64,000 nt of DNA from Talaromyces rugulosus (Eukaryota; Ascomycota; Eurotiomycetes; Eurotiales; Trichocomaceae), in contig NC_049563.1 in NCBI RefSeq assembly GCF_013368755.1, forward strand, positions 3,162,001 to 3,226,000. The letters are read 5' to 3'. Made by a program: the position numbers and the translations under genes. This document shows positions 1-12,817 of the stretch, in pieces; positions within the stretch are counted from its first letter, which is position 1, and each line of letters starts with the position of its first letter. A model generated the notes under the pieces. It searched no databases, had not been told where the DNA came from, and saw only the letters and a list, made by a program, of their open reading frames with translations.

Positions 1-785
1 GGTATGTCCCTATTTGTCACACATGAGAATGGGAAGGAAACAACTAACTTTTATTAGGTGGATTGGACTCTATTCATGGTATTCAACCCGTTTCAAACTA
101 AAACTGTTCTCACTGGCCTGACATGTGTCAGATATCATTCTCCGAGTCACCAACGATCTTGACTTGTTTGGCTTCTTGACACGCCCAACTCTGTCTTTAA
201 TTGAGAGCTATGGCGGATACGACAATGCAGTCATCTATGCCATTTTGCACGAGTCGATCTATTGTCAAGGGTAAGAAATACACTCTACAACAATGAATTA
301 TTTCTCACAGTGTCTCTAGCGAAGCTTCACGCTGGTCAGCCGATAGGTTGCGCTCGCAGAATTCTCGGTTCCAGACCGACGGCAACGCGCCAGAAGTATA
401 TTTTACTGGCGAGATGGTATGTCGTTCTCGTCAATTTAAAGATAACTTAATGCTCATTTATTACGTCTTCCAGATCTATAGAGACATGTTTGATTCCTAC
501 GATGAACTCAAAGAGCTCAAGGATGCGGCCGAGATCCTCGCCTCGGCGGATGATTGGCCTGCTCTGTATGACGAGGCTCAATTAGCCAAGAATAAGGTCC
601 CAGTGTACGCCGCTACCTACGTGGACGACATGTTTGTCCATTATGACCTAGCCACTGCCACGGCAAAGAAAATCAAGGGTGCTAAGCAATTCATCACAAA
701 CACCATGTTCCATGGAGCGCTGCGCGACAGAACAGATGAGGTCATGCGTCAGCTCTTCTTCTTGAAGGAAGACTCGATCGACTAA
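1..785 (+). CDS. Proline iminopeptidase (alpha/beta hydrolase, S33), 3' part only
   Basis: Partial at the left edge. Exons read 132-270, 311-416 and 474-785. Position 1 is the last base of an upstream exon (intron 2-131) and completes a GAT codon with exon 132. The frame stays open across all three junctions and gives about 185 C-terminal residues. The tail (KNKVPVYAATYVDDMFVHYD, then KQFITNTMFHGALR and TDEVMRQLF) is the pattern I know from fungal proline iminopeptidases, cytosolic enzymes that release N-terminal proline. The conserved catalytic-region histidine should be the one in TMFHGALR by family comparison (inference). The nucleophile serine lies outside the window. The family call is firm; the substrate is not shown by the sequence. 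Confidence 0.82.
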
Positions 786-883
786 GGCACTCGTCACGTT
801 TTTCCTTCTTTAATCTAAGATCATATTACAGAACTACCTTAGACATAAAGCGTCTTCCTTTCTATTAAACTTCAATGTAAATT

Positions 884-2047
884 CTAATCTTCTAAACTCC
901 GTCCGAAATCTATCAAACGGATTCTTCGAGCATCTCGCGGATGTAGCTGCGCAACTTTGGCTCTGACAAGAAACCTCGATGCCGCAGATTCCTTTGGTAG
1001 CTCAACGTAAGATGCCCCAGCTTCAATCAGAGAGTTTAGCAGAGCACGCATTGCAGCCGCCGCAGCCTCTCTTTTATTTGTCGGGATTGCGTCACTTTCA
1101 CCTGAATCCCCTTGTTTCTGTCGACGACGTCGGAATATTTGATCAATGCGTTGTTGCGTGGGGTCTTCTTCCTCTTCCTGAGACGTTGTTTTCGGTTTCT
1201 TCGGTTTCCCATGGTGTGTATAGCCGGCCTCGAGAGTAGAATCGGCGACTTCCAAAATATCACCCACAACGGGCCCGCCTGAATCCTCGGCTGCCAGCAT
1301 TGCAGCGAGATTGTCGTCTATAAATCGATCAAGATATTTTTTCAGTCTTGTAGCGGCACGCTGTAGTTCGTCGCTTTTCTTTTGCTCGTCCTTGATGAGC
1401 TCTTCAGCTAGTTGAGAGGGGCCCTTTGATGATTTCTCTGCATTTTCGCTCTGAAGCCGCTTGATTCGATCTCGCAGACCGCTAGCTATGAGCTTTGCAT
1501 CTCGAAGGTCTTCTTCTTCATCCTTGAGAAGTTCTCGGTTTGAGGGGAGGGTTTCCCGTACGCTCAGCACGGAGGCCTTACTCTCAACAACCACGCGCGA
1601 AGTTTCTCTTAGAGCGATTAGAGAAGGCAATGGAGAGTCTGGTGCAGGAAGATCCGGCTCAGACTGAAGCAGGGAGTCGTAAGCCTTCTTTACTCGTCTT
1701 GCTTGCGCTAATCGAGTTTTTGGCTCCATATCTGACTCAGTGAGCCCCAAGCCCTGTTTGGATGCTCGTAACTATGTATTGAATGTCAGAATACTGGCCA
1801 TCTCTTCTTTTTTGAAAGGAATTTAACATGGACGTACCTGGCGCAACGCATCTTCCTGGCGTTTCACATGTTCTTGCAGCGATTGGATTGTGTCATCAAG
1901 CCTTTTATTATATTGCTGGACAGCATCCGAAGTGAGAGGGTTCCGATTGTACTCTTCCTCCGCGTCTCGACCTCTAGCCACAAACGCACGTATCTTGTCT
2001 AACTTTTCCTGGCTGACCTTCATGTCTGCCATACTCGTTCGTTGCAA
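884..2047 (-). CDS. CENP-K/Sim4-like inner kinetochore protein
   Basis: Complement of join(884..1771,1838..2047), 365 aa from the first ATG. A second ATG five codons in (2032) is an equally good start. The intron (1772-1837) joins EDALRQ to LRASKQG in phase 0. The protein is mostly helical and charged, with coiled-coil stretches (about residues 10-65 and 105-190), a basic/acidic linker, and a conserved-looking C-terminus ending HPRDARRIRLIDFGRSLED. That end resembles the HPxDxxxIRL signature I recall from CENP-K, part of the CCAN/Sim4 complex at centromeres. CENP-K is the best match, but another coiled-coil kinetochore subunit is possible. It is divergent from the RecQ gene across 358 bp. Confidence 0.62.
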
Positions 2048-2405
2048 GTGGAGGCCAAATACTTGGAGTTAGTTTAGTTCACAGAAATACAAAACAATGA
2101 GCACAGCGACCAATGCACAATATACAGTCTCCTAGCGAACGTCTGATTTTTCTGCCTCTTTCAATTTTTCGTTTTGCTTCGTTGTTGTCGTGCCTGCGTA
2201 GAAGAAACAGTGTAGACTTTGTAGTTTCGACGGGCGTCACGTGGTTACGCGGCGCGGGCGGTGCAACGCGTCAACTGGTCGGCCCATTCATTGGCAGCGA
2301 CCACAACATACTAATAGCTGGGACATCGACAAAGTCCAAGTCACTTCCGGGGGGACACCAAGGCCTTTATCTAGTCGGACGTTGGAGCTATGAATTGCTC
2401 TTACT
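2048..2405. other. Divergent promoter between the CENP-K-like and RecQ genes
   Basis: A 358-bp gene-free gap between two start codons facing away from each other. It is pyrimidine-rich around 2150-2210 and GC-rich near 2240-2290. A CCAAT-type pentamer lies near 2110. I see no RNA gene or repeat. Confidence 0.5.
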
Positions 2406-5400
2406 ATGACGAAGAATAACTTGCGACAACACTTGAGTTGGCTCCTCAATCGTGGTTTACCAGACTTCGCTTCTGTTGATGCGTTAACGCGACCTGACCC
2501 GAACCTGGTTGTTTCTAATCCGGGCGCCCCAATAGTGCAACCGCCAAACAGATCTGTTCACCAAGAGACTTTGAATGGGATCAACCCTGTGGATGATATA
2601 CAAGATGGATGGCCGCAAGTGAATCTCAAACGTGACGAGGATTTCCCAACCGACGACCCGGAAATGGCACGACTTCACCTTATCCCCTCGTCTGAAACGA
2701 AGTCACGCCTGCTTAGCTCTTCGCGCAAAAGCCGTTCAATAACTCCTACGACGCCGACTTCTCGTAAGAATGGTGAATCCGATAGTCCCCAGTTTAAGGA
2801 TCTTAAAAAGAACGCGGTGCAAGGTCCGTTCTTGGTATACTGAACTACTTTATCAGCATAGCTAACTAGTCATAGCATCGCCGTCGAAAATCAAGAAACG
2901 GAAAACACCCTCCAAGCGAACAGGCGGCCTTTTTCTTTCCTCGGATTTCAAATCCCCATTCGATGATTTTGATGTTGAATCTATCGACCTTACGGGCGAT
3001 GGCGAACAACACGCGACTTCTTCTGCTACAGCTGAGACCTTCGAGGAGCCCAAGCCCCTATGGCGCGAAGACTTTGCTGCGCGTGCGGAGCCTCTCTCGA
3101 CGCGCAGCAAAAAGAGAAAGAGCGACGAATACCAGTCAGATCTAGTGTCCCCTCGAAAAATGTCTCATCATGCAAAGGCCTCTGGAACGCCGTCCAAGGC
3201 CCGCGTGCTTGACGCTGGTACTTCCCCTACATTGCAACGTGTATCCGCCAGGTCTGCAAGGGAGTCACCGCGTGCTTTGGCTTCTAGGTCGCCAGTTCGT
3301 CCAGCTGTCTCGGCTTCAAGGGCCTCGACAAGGGACGTTTTTGACAACTCAGATGTTGATAATGATGAAGAGAGCTTGCTACAGTATCCTGATTTGCCTA
3401 AAACGGCCCACACCGAAGAACAGTTGTCACCTTCACCTTCCAAGAGGTCGAAGCAAAGACAACAAGTCACGCCTGCGCCTCAATTGAAGAAATCGGCCTC
3501 GACAGGATTGTCTTTCCAGAATTCATCTCAAAGAGCAAAAGCTGTTGTCGAACCAGTTGCTACGACCCCTTTATCTCAGGCAAGCAAAGATCCGAAAGTA
3601 GAAGCTTTCGTGGAGTTGCACCCTACAGTGATCGATTCAGCAGTCAAGAAGCTGAATCGAGACCTTGTTGCGAACGCGGACATTGTGGTACAATACGCCA
3701 TGGAAGGAGACCAACCACCGGCAGAACTATTGGCCTCGAATAAATCTTCTCGCTCCAAAATCGACGCTCTTGGAAAATTAAAAATGGAAAGAACGACGTA
3801 CGACCAACGGAAAGACAGGAAAAATAATCTCAAGGCGATCATGGTTCGAGCTGTGGCAAGTGGAGGTGACTTGTCAGGAGTAGCAGCGGAAGTCAACGAA
3901 AGCCAGGCCATTATGAAAGAGCTCCAACAGATCGAAGCCCAAATGAGCAATCTGCTGGCCCTTATCGATCTGGACCTATCCACGTTTCCGGCCGCTGCAA
4001 GCTCAGATAACCCAAGCAACTCGCAGGCCAATCCGCCACGCGAAGCGTTCCCTTCCGGGCCTCGTGTCCAAGCTGTTCGTCAAGAACTAGGTTATAATGC
4101 TTCGCCCGTTGCACGGAATACCACCCCGCAGACATCTGCTTCTAGTGTCAACAACTCTTTTAATTTCAATGACACCCGTTCTACTTACCAGAATAGGGAT
4201 GTTACAATGAACGATGGTGACTACGATTATGATCGTCCCACTAATCCGTTTGCTCCCAATTCCAATGATATGGACGAATTCGACTTCGATGCTGAAGATG
4301 ATGACTTGTTCGAGGCCGCTAATGACCTATCAAACATGGATTCGCATCCATTCATGGACGATAATCGTTCTTTAGGCCGCAAGGTCTTTGGGGAAACTTC
4401 GGGAAATGCCGGTCGTATTCCGACTCCTAAAAAGAACACGGCTGACTCTAGTGCCATGATGTCTCATGCTTGGTCGAAGGATGTCAAAACAGTGATGAGA
4501 GACCGATTTCATTTGAAAGGCTTTCGGCCAAATCAACTGGAAGCAATTAACGCCACTCTTAGCGGGAAGGATGCTTTCGTTCTGATGCCTACTGGAGGTG
4601 GGAAGTCGTTGTGCTATCAGCTTCCGTCAGTGGTGAACAGTGGCCGCACGAAAGGGATTACTGTCGTAGTATCACCTTTACTAAGTCTGATGGAGGATCA
4701 AGTCGAACACTTGAAAAAGTTGAACATAAAAGCACACTATATCAATGGAGATGTGAGTGCCGAGCATAAAAGATGGATAGCGTCGACTCTCAGGAGTCCT
4801 TATGCGGATCGAGAAATAGAGCTGCTTTATGTGACTCCAGAAATGGTGAACAAGAACTTGAGCCTTCAGGACACGCTCAAAACCCTTCATCGCAATGGAA
4901 AATTTGCACGCCTTGTTATTGATGAGGCTCACTGCGTTAGCCAATGGGGCCACGACTTCCGTCCAGACTACAAAGAGCTTGGGTCGCTCCGCGCAGAATT
5001 CGAAGGTATTCCTGTTATGGCGCTGACTGCAACGGCAACTCAAAGCGTCAAAGTTGACGTGATTCAGAACCTGGGAATGACTGGGTGTGATATCTTCACT
5101 CAGAGCTTTAATCGGCCAAATCTTACCTACGATGTTCTACCAAAGAAGGGCACTGCATCGGACATCCACGCTCAAATCGCAGACATCATCAAGACTTCAT
5201 ACAAGGGCAAGGCAGGTATAGTCTACTGTTTATCCCGAAAGGATTGCGAGACTGTCGCGGAGCAGCTTCGTACTGAACATCGCGTCAAAGCGATGCATTA
5301 TCATGCGGGAATGAGTTCTGAAGACAGATCAGCCGTCCAGCGAGACTGGCAGTCGGGTAAACACCATGTCATTGTGGCAACTATTGCGTTTGGAATGGGA

Positions 5401-7275
5401 ATTGACAAACCTGATGTCCGCTTCGTCGTTCATCACACCATTCCTAAAAGCTTGGAGGGATACTATCAAGAAACCGGTCGTGCAGGAAGAGACGGCAAAC
5501 GATCTGGCTGTTACCTATTCTACAGCTACAAGGATACAACCCAACAACGACGCTTCATTGACCAAGGAGATGGTGACTGGCGACAAAAGAATCGCCAGCG
5601 TCAGATGCTTCGAAACGTTGTTCAATTCTGTGAGAATAAGAGTGATTGCCGCAGAGTCCAGATTCTTGCCTACTTCAACGAGTCTTTCCGCGGTGAAGAC
5701 TGCCATGGAACATGCGACAACTGCAAGTCCGATGCTACTTTTGAAAATCGCGACTTCAGCAATGATGCAAAGAAGGCCGTGGAGCTCGTAAGGATATTTG
5801 AGCAAAACAACGAAGATGTCACGGTACTACACTGCATTGACATATTTAGAGGTTCTGGGAAGAAGATGAAAAAAGAGCATTCCCAGATGCCATTTTATGG
5901 TGCTGGCTCCCACATTGAGTTGGGAGACGTAGAACGATTGTTCTACAGGCTGATTAGCGATGAGGCTCTTCAAGAGATATCTAAGATCAAGGCTAGATTT
6001 ACACATCAATATGTTAAACCTGGCCGCAACGCCCAGCATGTCATTTCGGGACAACAACGCGTTCAAATGCCTGTTATGTCCTCCAAAGCAACCACAGGTC
6101 CTAGTCGGTCTCGGAAAGCGACCAAGACTACATCAACTGGAGCCATGGACGATCACCCACAATCTACAATGGTCCCATCCCCCACACAGCGTCGACGGGC
6201 AGTACGCAAAGCGAACCCCAAGAGGACTGCTGGAAATGGAAGTGATGACGATGATAGTGACGGTTTTGAGCCTATCCGGGTAGCAGGAGCATCGAACCGA
6301 CGCAAGAAGCCAGAGGTTGGACCTCCTATCACTCAAAATGATCAATTATCGAACTTGGATGATATCCGTCGAATGGTGGCGGAGGAATTTATGGCGAATG
6401 CCAAAGACTTGTGTCAAAAGGTAAGCAAGTTGATGAGCTCTAGATTCCTGTGTGGCCATGACTAATTTTTTTTCTCAGATCATGATGGAAAAACAACTAC
6501 GGGGCCAACCGTTTACAGATATGGTACTCCGCGAAATGGCCATCAAGCTTCCTCAAAGTAAGAGCTCAACCCTCGTCCGTTGCAGAATTTCACGCTAACG
6601 TTCGCAGACATGACACAAATGCTCGCCCTAGAAGATGTTGAGCGGGACAAAGTCGAACGTTATGGATCTCGGTTCTTGAAATTAACGCAAACCTCAAAGG
6701 CATTCCTATTAGACATGCAGAGAAACCAGGAAACCAACAATGAAGTTGTCCATGATCCAAATCACACAAATGTCATCGACATCAGCAGCGACGAATACGG
6801 ATTTAGTGACGACGATGATGAGATCTTTGCTTCGCTTTCACAGATACCTAATGATGAGAGCATCACCAGTCGGTACTTTGATAGTGCTCCTAACAGTCGA
6901 TCCTCTAGAGGTGGTAATTTTGTGAGGCCGTCTGATACTCAGCGTATGACTTTATCTTTTACCCCGTTGGAACTTGTTACTGATAATTATTTAGTGACTG
7001 ATCTTGATGGGCCAACTGCTCCGCGTCGAGGAGCATCAAAGTCAGCTCGCGGTTCTCGAGCAACCGGGAAACGCGCCGTCTCCGGTGCCAGTGGTGGAAG
7101 AAAAAAGGCTGCAGGTCCCGCGAAACGCAATTTCAGTGGCGGCAGTCAACGAGCAAAAAGGACTTCCAAGGGCAGCAGTTCTGGGAGGGCCGCTTCAGGG
7201 GGCGCGTCATCTAGAAGAGGTGGAAAATCAACCGCCTCTCAATCTTCATCCCGCATTGCGATGATGCCGACGTGA
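2406..7275 (+). CDS. SGS1: RecQ-family ATP-dependent DNA helicase (Sgs1/Rqh1/MusN/BLM type)
   Basis: join(2406..2823,2876..6420,6479..6557,6608..7275), 1569 aa. The long N-terminal half is low-complexity, Ser/Pro-rich with acidic patches near residues 580-600, as in Sgs1/BLM. The helicase core starts near residue 680, with Walker A in MPTGGGKSLCYQLP (about residue 710) and DEAH box at about 822 (VIDEAHCVSQWGHDFRPDY). Motif VI is in YYQETGRAGRDG. The zinc/RQC region has cysteines in FRGEDCHGTCDNC. The HRDC domain follows the third intron (FTDMVLREMAIKLPQ, then RYGSRFLKL). The tail is Gly/Ser/Lys-rich. The helicase unwinds recombination and replication intermediates with Top3-Rmi1 and works 3' to 5' (family knowledge). 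Omitting the 79-bp third exon would truncate the protein before HRDC. Orthology to Sgs1 is secure at family level. Confidence 0.95.
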
Positions 7276-7516
7276 TGTTCGATATCTAGTCGCAACTTAC
7301 AGACAAGGTAAAGGTTTGGTATAATTATCCCTTGGGAGACTTCTGTGAAAGATAATGCAATAATGATGATAATGCTATTAAGCTGTCTATCGATAAACCT
7401 TGTATATATAGATATGATATTTGAAAGACATTATCTGCACTCTCTTCTAATCTATATTCGCACCTGGTAATGCTGTTTGTATGCATAAGTTCAATGTTAT
7501 TCTTGTAGCACAAGAA

Positions 7517-10500
7517 TCACTTCTTTTTACCCCCTTTTCCGCCTTTCTGTGGACCTCCTCCCTTGCCTTTGCCTCCCTTATCACCTTTGGCACCGCCTCC
7601 ACCTTTGTTCCCTCCTCCTTTACCTCCTCCACCGCCGCCACCGGCTGTAGCACTACCGCCGGACACAATACGTACTTTGCCGACGGGCAGGGTGTTCATG
7701 ACTTCAACATCACGCCAGCCCTTGAGTAGGCCTGCCTCGTGAGCACGCATTCGCTCAGCTGTAGCTCGCTCCATCCCCTCTGCAACATCATCTGCAATGA
7801 CTTTCTTGGCAGTCTTCCCGCCATCCGGTGACCCGCCGGCCTCTATGATCCAGTGGCCCAGGATCTCCTTGATGGCTTTACCCTTCTTGACATTCCCAGG
7901 TTGAAGCTTGGCCCGGTATTTGAATCGGGCGAGCGCAGGCCACGGTGCCGCAACGGGCAGGGCAGCAAGCACTTCATCTTCAGGCAACGGCGTGCCCACG
8001 AGCGCTGGCAGCCACGACATATCTTCTGCTTCGTACTTGGCGGTCTCCTCCTCATCGTCGACACCTCCTCCTCCTCCTCCTCCTTCTTCACCGTTTTGCT
8101 GGAGCTGTTCTTGTCGTTTCCGTTCAGCCTGTGCAGCGCGCTCGTGTTGTGCGCGGCGACGTCTACGCTGAGCTTCGAGGTCGGCTTCCTGTTTAGCCTT
8201 TGCAGCTGCGGCTTCGGCGGCTTTGTTGGCGTTAGCATTGGAGCCGAGGAGTCGTAGTGCTAGTTCACGGTCTTCTTCGTCTTGATGCGCGTACTTTTGA
8301 GCGGCCTTTTTGGCTTTGCCCTTTTTGCCGCGCGTTGTATTGGTAGCAGTCTGTTTGGTTGAGGAGATTTGTGATGGTGTGGGGGTGTTGGATCTGGCGG
8401 TATTGGGTTTGTTTTGCTTGCCAGGGATTTCGGTTGGTGTGTCTGTTGTTGTTTCGGTGACTTTATCTTCGTCGTCGTCGTCGTCGTCATCGTCATCGGT
8501 GTCCTCCTCGTCTCTAGAGGCCCCTTTGTTGGTTGCTGTCTGAAGTGGGTTTGCTCTCGGTGTTTCTTCTTCTTCTTCTTCGCCGTTTTCAACATCAGAG
8601 GTCGGGTCTTCTTTGTCTGGGTTGGCTTTTGACTCTGTAGCAGCTCCAACAGCTTCATGAACCGCCTCATCCTCCTCATCCTCCATTTCTGCGACGTCTT
8701 CGGATGCGTCACTCCGGCCCCCTGTTTCTACCTCCTGTGTGTCAGAAATAACTGCACCCGTCTCCTCCACACTCGAGGGCCCGTCGAGCCGATGCTTGCG
8801 GTGATTTGAAATACTTTCTTTGCTAATCTGGAATAGTACGGCAAAGCCCAATATAGGCTGTGCTGGAGCCAAAAAGTTTTTCTCGCCTTTGATATGAAAC
8901 CCTCCAGACGCTATAATTTCTCCCCTTTCGTTCGTTTTGGATACCTGGTTTGCATGGGCCCACCATGATGGCATTAGGGCTTTTGAATCCCAGGCCTTGG
9001 ACGTAGCAACACAAAAACTTCCGGCTTGCGCTAGGGTACCCGGTGGAATGGGCGCGTCGGGCGTCTCCGCCTTGTTCTTGATGATCATCGGAATGGCACC
9101 TTCCAGATCAGCGTTGACGAAAATGTCACCCTTTTTGAGGTATCGCCTATACAATAATTCCACCTGATGTGCATCCCGGCCGCCGAGCACAAGATATCCA
9201 TCTGTGGAGATGAAGAAGAGGAATTTCTCAAACCAAAATGCTTTTCTCGACGGTCGAAGAACTTGTTTCTCCTGTTTGAGGTTGCGCTTGAGGTCCTGGG
9301 TGACCTTCTTTTCTTGACTTTTGAGCGCCTTTTCGGATGATTGAAGGGTCCTTTGCTCCTTCACTGCAGCAACTTTCTTTTGGTCGTAGTATTGTGTCGC
9401 GTTGGACCACGGAGATAGAGCCAGGTCAATGTCGATGGTCAGAGTCTCTACAGTCCGTTGCTTCGGAGCGCTTTCAGGATCGCTTTCTTCGTCTTCCGAG
9501 TTGAAATCCGAATCTTCGTCTTCCTCATCAGCATCTTCACTGCCCTCGCTCAGTATCAGCGTGACGACGTTTTCGTGTAATTTCAGTGGTAGCTTGATAA
9601 TTTGCGCCACGGGGTTGTTTCTTCCCTGCTCCATTTCAATCAACCTAGCGATTTCTATCCAATCCATTCCTTGAGCGATAAGCCCGTTGACCGCGTCCAT
9701 GGCCTCTTGAACACGATACACGTTCGCCTGGATGGCTTGTGCTTTGCGAATATGCAACTCCTGTGCTTGCTTTAGCGCCCCCGTTCGCTTTTGATGGTCG
9801 GCTCTGGCTGCGTCGAGCTTTCGTTTTGCGGCTGCTTCGTGCTCTGTCAGTCGAGATTCCAGTTTCTGTGACTCGATGGAGGAAAAATATTCGTCCACGG
9901 TCTTGTTGAAGCTGTCATATTCGAGTATCTTGTACCCAGGCTTTCCTTCGAATTGTCGGGGCCTGAATGGATGGAAATCCTCATACAATAGGTTCTTTGC
10001 GGAAGCTGATTCTTCGGATTGATCAGAGGGTTTCTTTTTGGCATCCTCCACTGCAACGATGTAGCCGGCCTTGTTATCTCTTGTGGAAATATGCTTAATG
10101 ACTCTTTCCGCTTCTTCCAGAACGTCCATGGCGTTTTGAAATAGCTGTTGGTCTTCCAAAACTCGGTCCAAGGGCACGCTGGAGTCAAAGCCTGTTGCAG
10201 CAAACGCATCTTCCAAAAGCATGGGAGGAAATTCCGGAAATCCATGAGATATAGCTTTCCTAAAAACATCCACCTTTTTCTTCGACTTTTTCGGTGCGTT
10301 TTCCGACTTCTTGGCCGCCTCCGCAACGCTTTGCAATGTCTCCCTCAATCTCTCTAGCGATAAGCTGGGAACCCCGTCATAGTACTGCGCTTTATCAACG
10401 GCATATTGCGACCCAACCTTGACCTCCTCCTGGTCACCAGAGGCAGGCACCTGGCGAAACAGAGCGATAATCTTGTACTCGGCATCCGTAAGAATAATAT

Positions 10501-10926
10501 TCCCGCCCGCGAAAAACTCCAAAAAGATATGGAAAAGCCCGTCACTGAGGGCAATGTCGATGATCCGATCTGTGCCCAGCTGCCTCACCGCAGTCACTCT
10601 CCGCGTCTTGATGTATTTGCGCAATCGGCTCACAAAGCCCGACGGCGCGCTTGCCGTGGTGCGCGAGTATTCGGTGAGGTGGCATCGAAAGCCCGAGTCG
10701 ATGATGAGTTGTTTTCGGTTGTCCGGTTTGGCTAGTTTGAAGAGGAATATTCGCTGTGGATTCAGATCAATCAGACCCCCCAGGTCATCAAACTATAGAC
10801 GGGAAAAAAGTGTATCGCACTCACCGAGGAAAGGTCGTATATGTTAGAGATGCGCAGTCCCGTAAGAGCTGGTCTCAGCTCCTCGCATATGAGCTTGACG
10901 TCTATCGACGAAAACCTTTGCTTCAT
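7517..10926 (-). CDS. RQC2: Rqc2/Tae2/NEMF ribosome quality control factor
   Basis: Complement of join(7517..10753,10825..10926), 1112 aa. The first exon encodes 34 residues (MKQRFSSIDVKLICEELRP) and joins at NIYDLSS|RIFLFKLAKPD. Because the 71-bp intron lies just after the start region, a model beginning at a downstream ATG (10633) loses the conserved N-terminus. Domains: NFACT-N (residues 1 to about 250), a coiled coil (about 260-330), NFACT-R (about 540-675, including GRDAHQVELLYRRYLKKGD), acidic and poly-Asp/Glu linkers, and NFACT-C (about 970-1010). The C-terminus is an extreme Gly/Lys tail. Rqc2 binds stalled 60S-peptidyl-tRNA complexes, recruits the ligase Ltn1 and directs CAT-tail addition (family knowledge). 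It is convergent with the RecQ gene, 240 bp away. Confidence 0.95.
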
Positions 10927-11619
10927 CTTTGCAAGGTTGGTGTTGAGCGAGTGTCTGGCGCACAAAAGTGTGGGCAGTCAAAAGATGTCGTTCAGAAATC
11001 CTTCCTCCACAAGGAAGGTAAAAGTGAAATGGAAAAAAAAAAAATATTCGCAAAGAGCAAGACAAGTAAGATTTTACTCTCCAGATGTCCAGATTCTAGT
11101 CGACGAAAAGGAAAAGAAGAAAAGAAACGGGGAATAAATAATGCAAGTCGAAAGTGACGTATGCGGGGCTGCCGCGAACCCTTTCTGGTCTCCGCCATGA
11201 GTCTCACAATTTTCATAACGACACTTGTTCTACTCTTTTGCAATACAACATCCCAAAACATAAAAAATATCTACTTAGAACAGCATCTTCAGCCCCATAC
11301 AGCACTATCTACAGCATCTCCGTTCGCAGAATGTACGTTAGAGGCTCGCACTAGGTCATAGTTCATGCAATCTATGTATAGAGATAATCAACAATCATGC
11401 AAAAAGGCATGATCAACCGTAATTCCACGGTTCCAAAGCGTTGGCTGCATAAAAACGAGCACGCCAATCCCGAATTTTGTCCCCAGTACAAAGAATTAAA
11501 ACAAGAGCAAATAAAAGTCGTTTCTAGAAGATTGATATGAAACAAAAGGGCTCGAACACTGACTCCAGTTCAAAAAAATGTGAAACACAAAAAGAAACAG
11601 ACATAGACATAAAAGAAAC
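10927..11619. other. Rqc2 upstream region and coatomer zeta 3' flank
   Basis: About 690 bp without a convincing gene. It carries purine-rich blocks (11028-11045, 11105-11140). Small open frames here overlap on both strands and show no family signature. It should contain the Rqc2 promoter and the coatomer zeta 3' UTR. Confidence 0.5.
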
Positions 11620-12285
11620 TTAAAGTCCCTGCCGTAACTGCTCTGCAAGCTTGCGTCGGCCAAACTCCCAGGCGTTGAGCAGACCTTGCTCTGAAAGATC
11701 AATATTCTTCATGTTGGGGGCATCGGCAGCAGGCGCACGGCTAACACGAGAGGCGATAAGGACAGGATCGGTTTCTAGGATGATGCCATCGTCGATGATC
11801 TCGTCAATGGCGAGCGAGACCAAGTCGTAGTTTTCAATGATTGTGCGCTTGTCCGTGGCTCCTCTGTAAAACCTCCCTGTTAGCAGATTGATTCATCTCA
11901 AAGAGTAATTCCTTTTAACGCACTTGAATAAAATCCCCAGAGCGTCTCGCAGAGACAGCACCACATTGTAGAGCAAAACCTCGTTTTCGTCGGCGCTGCC
12001 AATCACGTATAGCATGACATCGCTCTCGACCTTGAACACCACCACTCGGTTGTCGTACAGAATCACATCATTGGTCTGTTTGTTCGTCTTCTCCATCAAA
12101 CCCGTCTCAAAGGCCTTTTGCTCCTTCACCGAATGGTAAGGGTTGGAGCCAGGGTAGTCTGCTGTTGCGGACACGCCGGCCGGGGGGTGGGGAGGGGAGA
12201 AGTATTTGGCGTAGATGCGCGAGTTGTCCTCGGTGGACATGATTAGCACCGCATTGACGGTGAACAGAGACATGGAGCCCGGCAT
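11620..12285 (-). CDS. RET3: Coatomer subunit zeta (COPI)
   Basis: Complement of join(11620..11863,11924..12285), 201 aa. The N-terminus (SLFTVNAVLIMSTEDNSRIYAKYF) is the longin-like start of zeta-COP. The intron splits a lysine codon (LGILF-K-GATDKR), and the conserved ENYDLVSLAIDEIIDDGIILE block follows in exon 2. It belongs to the COPI F-subcomplex, which coats Golgi-to-ER vesicles. Its length is normal for the family. It lies head-to-tail with Rqc2 and the coiled-coil gene upstream, each with its own intergenic space. Confidence 0.95.
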
Positions 12286-12817
12286 GATGGCGGTTGTGGA
12301 ATGGTTGCCTTTTTCCTTTGTTGGTTCTGGTTGTAGAGGTCGAAGGGTTGACTGCGGAGAGCTGCTTTTCCCGCATTCGTGGCCGCTTCACCACCGCGCT
12401 TAATAGTTAACCGCCCGTGATTGGCTGCAGACGAGATTTTTGACAACAGTTGCGATTCTAACCAAATGCTGATATATCATTTGTTCAATAAGTTTATTGT
12501 TAATACATATTTCGAATAAAATCGAGTTACTATCTAAGTATCGTGTAGGGGAATTGGGCGAGGTCTCGTTTCCAAATGGCATAAGTTTCAGGCATCACGG
12601 GGGCGAGAAAGAAACATCAACAAATATCTCTGATCACAGGTCTGGGGTATTGAGCAAGAAAAGTCAAGTACGATGTGGGCAGATACAACAAAGTCCAATA
12701 TCCTTCAGTTCTCGCAACACGCCCTAAGGACAACAAAATCCATTAAAAAAAAGGTACTAGAGAAAAGAAATGGGGACAAATAAAATTCATGAGTAAAGAG
12801 GCATCAAAATAATATCA
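12286..12817. other. Coatomer zeta promoter and 3' flank of the coiled-coil gene
   Basis: A 530-bp gap. The zeta-proximal part is GC-rich and the middle (12460-12540) is AT-rich. I see no repeat, RNA gene or coding signature. Confidence 0.45.

Noticed and set aside
8040..8600. Several plus-strand ORFs rich in Ser, Val or Pro across the Rqc2 gene
   Set aside because: They are shadows of poly-Glu/Asp/Ala codons in Rqc2 on the minus strand.
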